Part shown: positions 59,745-64,000 of the stretch, piece by piece
Numbering within the stretch: the stretch's first letter is position 1
Layout: each line of letters begins with the position of its first letter
Source of the DNA: SSSZ01 sp016790965
GTDB lineage: Bacteria; Pseudomonadota; Gammaproteobacteria; Burkholderiales; Rhodocyclaceae
Length of the DNA: 64,000 nucleotides
Assembly: GCA_016790965.1 (NCBI GenBank)
Contig: JAEUNZ010000045.1
Location: forward strand, 1-64,000
Direction: 5' to 3'
The notes under the pieces: model-generated
What the model saw: only the letters and a program-made list of their open reading frames with translations
Databases searched by the model: none
What the model was told of the DNA's origin: nothing
Program-made: the position numbers and the translations under genes

Positions 59745-60343
59745 GGACGCTTTTCCTCCCCGGGGTTCCCTGCCTGGGCCGTGACCCAGACCAGGTCGCA
59801 GGCGGCTTCGGGCGCCGGTGCCGAACCCAGCGGGGCGCCCCGATTGAGGGTGCAGGCGCGCACCACGACCAGGGCGCTCGCCTCTCGACGCAGGGTGTCC
59901 AGGTAACGCAGCAGATCCTCTTCATGGACGAGGCGCAGACGCAGTTTCATGGGGCTGGCGTAGAAGCGCACGGCCTCTGCTGCGGCCGGCGCAAGGGCGG
60001 CGCGGGGTCCGAATTCGTAGCTGATTTCCGGCAGCTTGTGGCGGCGTTGGGCTTCGCGCAGCGTTTCGGTCCAGGCGAGGCGCTGCTCGCTGCCCAGGGT
60101 GCCGCGCTTTTGCATGGCAGCGAGGGTGAGCGATTTGTCGCGAATTTCGTCTTCCTCGACGCGCACCCGGCGCAGACGGTTCTCCGCTTCCCGCGCTGCG
60201 GCTTCTGCCGCTTGGCGGGCGCTTCCGGCGTGCTCGCGCAGGGCACGGCTCTGGCTGGCCAGGAACAGACCTGCCAGGAGCAGGAGGGCGACCCCCGCCA
60301 GATGCCAGCGGAGCTTCTTGAGATCGGCGCTGGTGAAGGTCAT
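59741..60343 (-). CDS. PilO/MshJ-like inner-membrane protein
   Basis: The 200-residue protein has one N-terminal helix (WHLAGVALLLLAGLFLASQ), a coiled-coil stretch (about 40-100; REAENRLRRVRVEEDEIRDK) and a ferredoxin-like end with MKLRLRLVHEEDLLRYLDTLRREA, the PilO pattern. It forms the PilM/N/O platform with its neighbours. It overlaps both neighbours by 4 bp. Confidence 0.72.
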   Translation of the reverse strand: MTFTSADLKKLRWHLAGVALLLLAGLFLASQSRALREHAGSARQAAEAAAREAENRLRRVRVEEDEIRDKSLTLAAMQKRGTLGSEQRLAWTETLREAQRRHKLPEISYEFGPRAALAPAAAEAVRFYASPMKLRLRLVHEEDLLRYLDTLRREASALVVVRACTLNRGAPLGSAPAPEAACDLVWVTAQAGNPGEEKRP

Positions 60344-61857
60344 GGTGCGAGGCGGCTCACCAGGAGGGCGAAGCTGCGCGGCGGGGCGCTTTCTTCTTCG
60401 CGGGTGCCGCCCCTGAGGCTCTGGGACGGATCGACATCAAAAGGCTGCTGGCGGACGGTGACCTTGAGCTCGGGATCGAGGCGCAAGCGCTCGACGAAGG
60501 CGGTAAAGACTGCCACGACCTGACGGGGCTCGCTTTCCCGACCAAGGGTGACGATGCCCTTGATCTGCGCCGTCTCCCCGGCCGTACTCTCCGGGGTGGC
60601 CGGTGCGCTGCCCTTCTCGGCCTCCCCCAAGCGCCAATCGATGGCCTCGATCTCTATGGCCGGCGAGGCGTCCAGGGCCCGGGTCAGGGCCCCGACCAGG
60701 GCCCCGGGCCCGGCGGCCAGGCGTTCCAGCCCGCGGTAGCGATCCACGGCAGCGCGCAGGGCATCGTTGTCGATCCCGAGTTGCGGGAAGGTGGCGGCGA
60801 TCTGCTCATAGCGCTGCCGCTGTTCCAGGCTGCGGGCCTGAAGTTCGGCGACTTCCTCCCGGTCGGCGTAGGTCTCGGCGATCTGCTTGCCAGAAAAAAG
60901 CAGTGCCGCGATCAGGGCGACCGCGCCGGCGCCGATGAGGCCCTGCTTGATGCGATGGATGCCGTAATCGTGGCGAGCCTCGTCGGGGGCGTACTGCTCG
61001 GCGGGGGTGGCCTTGCCGAGAAGATAGGCGAACAGGGCGCCGCAGCGGGCGCCGGCAGGCCGCCCGTGTAGTCCCAGTGCCCGGGATGCCTCAGCGATGC
61101 CGATCAGGCGAGGGTGGAGCAGGGGAGAGGCCCCGGAAGCCCCCTCCAAGGCAGGCAGGGCATCATCCGGTGCGATGACGAAGACCGGCAGGGCATCGTT
61201 GCGCCCGAAGTGACGTTGGGCGGCCAGATATTGGTGGAGCTTCTGGCCTTCGGCGGCGATGGTGGATGCCAGCCCCTCGGGGCTGGCATCGTAGAGCGGC
61301 GCCATGCGCGAAAAGACCGTCTTGCCGTCCACCAGGTAGCTTTCGCGCAGGGCCTGATCGTGGACGGTGAGGAGCAGGCTGCGGGGGGGCGGGCGGCACA
61401 GCGTGCGCACCAGGGCGTCTCCCAGTTGGGAAACGGTGTAGAGACCCGCCAGGGGCACATGGGCGGCGGTGATGGCACTCACCCAGGGGGTGAGCTGGGC
61501 AGGGGCGGTCAGTGCGGAGAGCAGCACCTTTTCGTTGCGGCGGCGCTCTTTCTCGTACCCCAGGGAACGCACCGTGGTGTAGGGGGTGCCATAAAAGGAC
61601 TGGGTGCATTTGCGTGCCAGCAGGGTGCGGCGGTCGTTTCCCCGCAGATAGGGAATGGTCTCGATCAGATGGCTCTCCTCGGCCAGATTGCAGAGCAGCA
61701 TGCAGGGCTGGCTGCCCAGGGTTTCGAGGAAAGTGGCGAAGGCCGCGAGGCCCTCCGGCGTGGGTGGAAATTCCCCGGCCGCGGTGAGGCGGCCGGGATT
61801 CCAGGCGTAGACCGCCAGGCGCTGGGCGTTGAGGGCGAGGATGCAGCGGCCGCTCAC
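60340..61857 (-). CDS. MshI-like PilM-PilN fusion protein
   Basis: This 505-residue protein has an N-terminal cytoplasmic actin-like/PilM-like part (ILALNAQRLAVYAW, then RRTLLARKCTQSFY), one helix near residue 320 (GLIGAGAVALIAALLFSG), a coiled coil and a C-terminal PilN-like periplasmic domain. Pseudomonas PilM and PilN are separate proteins, whereas MSHA systems have MshI. The start is GTG 61855-61857, which overlaps the PilC-like stop (GTGA). Confidence 0.68.
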   Translation of the reverse strand: MSGRCILALNAQRLAVYAWNPGRLTAAGEFPPTPEGLAAFATFLETLGSQPCMLLCNLAEESHLIETIPYLRGNDRRTLLARKCTQSFYGTPYTTVRSLGYEKERRRNEKVLLSALTAPAQLTPWVSAITAAHVPLAGLYTVSQLGDALVRTLCRPPPRSLLLTVHDQALRESYLVDGKTVFSRMAPLYDASPEGLASTIAAEGQKLHQYLAAQRHFGRNDALPVFVIAPDDALPALEGASGASPLLHPRLIGIAEASRALGLHGRPAGARCGALFAYLLGKATPAEQYAPDEARHDYGIHRIKQGLIGAGAVALIAALLFSGKQIAETYADREEVAELQARSLEQRQRYEQIAATFPQLGIDNDALRAAVDRYRGLERLAAGPGALVGALTRALDASPAIEIEAIDWRLGEAEKGSAPATPESTAGETAQIKGIVTLGRESEPRQVVAVFTAFVERLRLDPELKVTVRQQPFDVDPSQSLRGGTREEESAPPRSFALLVSRLAP

Positions 61858-63053
61858 GCCTTGATTCCGGTGATGACGTCGTAGATGGGGCCGATGACCG
61901 ACAGCATGATCCAGCCCAACAGTGCGCCGAGCAGCAGGGTAAGCAGGGGTTCGATCATGGCCTGGGCCCGTTCGACGGACTCGCGCACGTCGCGGTTGTA
62001 AAAGTAGCTCACGTTGGCCAGGGCCCGGTCCAGGCCGCCGGTGTTTTCCCCCACCCGCAACATGCGGATGACCAAGGGGGGAAAGAGGCCGACGTCGCGA
62101 AAAGCCTGGGTGACACTCTTGCCTTCGCGGATGAAACCCTCCGCCTGCACCAGGCCTTCGCGCACTGCCAGGTTTCCCACCACGTCCTGGGTGCTGCGGA
62201 TGGAGTCGAGGACGGGGATGCCGGAGGCGTAGAGCATGGCAAAGGTGTTGGCGAAGCGGGATAGGATGATTTTCTTCAGGATGTCGCCGACGACGGGCAG
62301 ACGAAGCAAAAAGGCATCCCGTGCCCGGCGGGCCAGGGGATTGACCTGGAGGGTGATGCGGGCGGCGACCACGACCAGCACGGGCAGCGCGACAAAGAGC
62401 GGCCAGAAGCGGGCTAGGATGTCGGAAGCGAAAAAGAGAATTTGGGTCTGCAGCGGCAGGGACTGTCCCATGTTGCGCACGAAAAGCTTGAGCTGGGGGA
62501 CCAGGTAGAGCATCAGAAAGGTGGTGGCGGTGAGGACGATGACGCCCACGAAGGCCGGGTAGAGCAACAGCTTGCGGGTGTGGGCCGCCAGTTCGTCCTC
62601 CCACTTGATGGATTCGCTCAGGCTGCCGAGCACCTGGGGCAGGTCGCCGGAGACTTCACCGGCCCGGATGAGGCTGACGAAAACCTGACTGAAGACGTTG
62701 GGGTGGGTCGCGAGGGCCTGGGAAAGGGTCTGGCCCCCCTCGATGCTTTCGATCACGCCGGCGACGACTTCGCGGAAGCGCGGGTGTTCTATGGAATCGC
62801 GCAGGTCGGCGAGACCTTCCAGGATGGGCACGCTGGAGGCGGTGAGTTGCTCCAGGTGAAAACAGAAGTGGATGATCTCCCGTCGCGGAACCCGGCCGCC
62901 GCCGAACAAGTTGCGATACTGAACCGGCTGCCCGGAGATGAGGTCGAGTTCCATGCGCCCGAGGCGCAATTCCAGGTCGATCAGGTTGGAGGCGTCGAGG
63001 CGTCCCGTGACCCGCCGCCCCTCCGCGCTCACTGCCGTGTAGTCGAAAAGCAT
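61854..63053 (-). CDS. PilC/GspF-family inner-membrane platform protein
   Basis: This 399-residue protein has two GspF domains; the first starts near residue 65 (HFCFHLEQLTASSVPILEGL) and has GEVSGDLPQVL, and the second includes FANTFAMLYASGIPVLDSI and RVGENTGGLDRALANVS. Three helices are visible. It recruits the ATPase and controls pilus assembly. It follows the ATPase gene by 2 bp. Confidence 0.92.
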   Translation of the reverse strand: MLFDYTAVSAEGRRVTGRLDASNLIDLELRLGRMELDLISGQPVQYRNLFGGGRVPRREIIHFCFHLEQLTASSVPILEGLADLRDSIEHPRFREVVAGVIESIEGGQTLSQALATHPNVFSQVFVSLIRAGEVSGDLPQVLGSLSESIKWEDELAAHTRKLLLYPAFVGVIVLTATTFLMLYLVPQLKLFVRNMGQSLPLQTQILFFASDILARFWPLFVALPVLVVVAARITLQVNPLARRARDAFLLRLPVVGDILKKIILSRFANTFAMLYASGIPVLDSIRSTQDVVGNLAVREGLVQAEGFIREGKSVTQAFRDVGLFPPLVIRMLRVGENTGGLDRALANVSYFYNRDVRESVERAQAMIEPLLTLLLGALLGWIMLSVIGPIYDVITGIKA

Positions 63054-63055
63054 GG

Positions 63056-64000
63056 CTACATCCGGTCGGTCAGGTCGACGACGCGGCCGAGTTCCTCCAG
63101 GGAGGTGGTCCCGTCGAGGACGCGCCGCAGGCCGTCTTCGGCCAGGGTGGTGAAGCCCCGCATCTGGGCGCGGCTGCGGATTTCATGGGTCGTCGCCCGC
63201 CGGGCGATGAGCTCGTCGATGCTTGTGTCGACGCGCAGCAGTTCCATGATGGCCAGGCGGCCACGATAGCCCTGGAAGTCACACTGCTCGCAGCCGCTGG
63301 CACGATAGAGCAGGGGCCGCAGCGTCTCGGTGGTGATGCCCAGGAGGCGGATTTCGTGGGGCTCCGCGGCGTAGGCGGACTTGCAGTGCTCGCACAGGCG
63401 TCGTACCAAGCGCTGGGCGACGATGCCGATGATGTTGCCGGCCAGGATGTCGGGCAGGACGCCAATGTCGAGCAGGCGCGGAATGGCCCCGATGGCTGAA
63501 TTGGTGTGCAGGGTGGTGTACACCTGGTGGCCGGTCATGGCGGCGCGGAAGGCCATTTCGGCGGTTTCGGCATCGCGGATTTCGCCCACCAGGATGACGT
63601 CCGGATCCTGGCGCATCATGGAGCGGATGCCGTTGGCGAAGTCGAGTTTGGACGAATCGGCCACCGAGGTCTGGCGCACCAGGGTCATGGGGTACTCGAC
63701 CGGGTCTTCGAGGGTCATGATGTGGACCCCCTCGTTGTTGATGTGGTTGAGGACCGAGTAGAGCGTCGTGGTCTTGCCGCTGCCGGTGGGACCGGTGACG
63801 AGGATGATGCCTTCCGGGCGGGCGATCATCAGCTTGAGCAACTGCAGGTGCTCGTCGGCCAGGCCGAGTCGGTCCAGTGGCACCAGACCCTTCTGGCGGT
63901 CGAGAACCCGCAGGACGATGTTTTCGCCGTGGATGGTGGGCTGGCACGAGACACGGAAATCCACCGGGCGGCCCGACACGCTCAGTCCGATGCGGCCATC
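63056..64000 (-). CDS. GspE/PilB/MshE-family assembly ATPase, 3' part
   Basis: The last 314 codons are in the window and the gene continues past its end. Walker A GPTGSGKTTTLYSVLNHIN, Asp box TLEDPVEYP, Walker B DVILVGEIRDAETAEMA and His box TTLHTNSA are all present. The zinc-binding CEHCKSAY and CEQCDFQGYRGR motifs are those of the PilB/GspE branch, not the retraction ATPase PilT. It drives pilus or pseudopilus assembly with the genes downstream. Confidence 0.93.
   Translation of the reverse strand, partial: DGRIGLSVSGRPVDFRVSCQPTIHGENIVLRVLDRQKGLVPLDRLGLADEHLQLLKLMIARPEGIILVTGPTGSGKTTTLYSVLNHINNEGVHIMTLEDPVEYPMTLVRQTSVADSSKLDFANGIRSMMRQDPDVILVGEIRDAETAEMAFRAAMTGHQVYTTLHTNSAIGAIPRLLDIGVLPDILAGNIIGIVAQRLVRRLCEHCKSAYAAEPHEIRLLGITTETLRPLLYRASGCEQCDFQGYRGRLAIMELLRVDTSIDELIARRATTHEIRSRAQMRGFTTLAEDGLRRVLDGTTSLEELGRVVDLTDRM

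Noticed and set aside
1..64000. CRISPR array, prophage, integron or plasmid origin
   Set aside because: No regularly spaced direct repeats, phage structural genes, integrase, attC-like sites or replication genes were seen anywhere in the window.

Overview
The window looks like chromosome from a Betaproteobacterium, most likely of the Rhodocyclales. This is inferred from high GC content, two phasins (so polyhydroxyalkanoate granules), a PEP-CTERM protein behind a sigma-54 promoter, and betaproteobacterial versions of ispB, glnS, hrpA, kdsD-kdsC-lptC-lptA and rplU-rpmA-obgE-proB. Nearly all the DNA is coding. No prophage, CRISPR array, rRNA operon or integrative element is visible. There is one tRNA, tRNA-Pro(CGG).

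Layout. 1-187: tail of an IS3-family element. 0.19-3.8 kb: tcdA, an Hpt-like/HD-GYP regulator, ispB, tRNA-Pro, a low-molecular-weight tyrosine phosphatase. 3.9-8.1 kb: LolA-like protein, ABC ATPase and DUF1302-type protein, then a PEP-CTERM protein with a sigma-54 promoter. 8.3-11.2 kb: proB, obgE, rpmA, rplU (minus strand). 11.3-14.1 kb: FKBP prolyl isomerase, RluF-like pseudouridine synthase, AI-2E-type permease, MaoC hydratase. 14.1-19.5 kb: a MacA/MacB-like exporter operon split by two palindromic elements. 19.5-24.6 kb: MFS and EamA transporters, MEKHLA protein, haem-type DUF3365 sensor, Cys-cluster protein. 24.7-29.3 kb: FMN-type split-barrel and GAF proteins, orphan E1 alpha/beta dehydrogenase subunits, cytochrome c. 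29.3-37.9 kb: M23 peptidase, small secreted peptide, large hybrid kinase, YpfJ-type metalloprotease, pyrF, DegQ-type protease. 38.0-41.7 kb: a nucleotidyltransferase pseudogene broken by a palindromic element, glnS, crcB and another element. 41.8-47.3 kb: hrpA, an EI24/CysZ-like membrane protein, a CinA-like protein. 47.3-53.5 kb: two phasins, lptA-lptC-kdsC-kdsD, a KefC-type antiporter. 53.6-64.0 kb: a prepilin with a sigma-54 promoter, a divergent histidine kinase, a class III cyclase, and an MSHA-like pilus or pseudopilus assembly operon that runs off the end.

The most unusual signal is a family of 158-236 bp palindromic, MITE-like elements, present five times (17395-17556, 17560-17717, 33495-33656, 38485-38720, 41231-41391). 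They share a hairpin core and flanks, but four unrelated terminal inverted repeats occur among the five copies. They sit at gene boundaries: two near-identical copies lie 6 and 11 bp upstream of start codons in the same orientation, two abut stop codons, and one interrupts a gene. Regulation is also readable in places: two well-formed -24/-12 promoters, a strong sigma-70 promoter in front of a phasin with PhaR-like palindromes, and a candidate short terminated transcript downstream of degQ.
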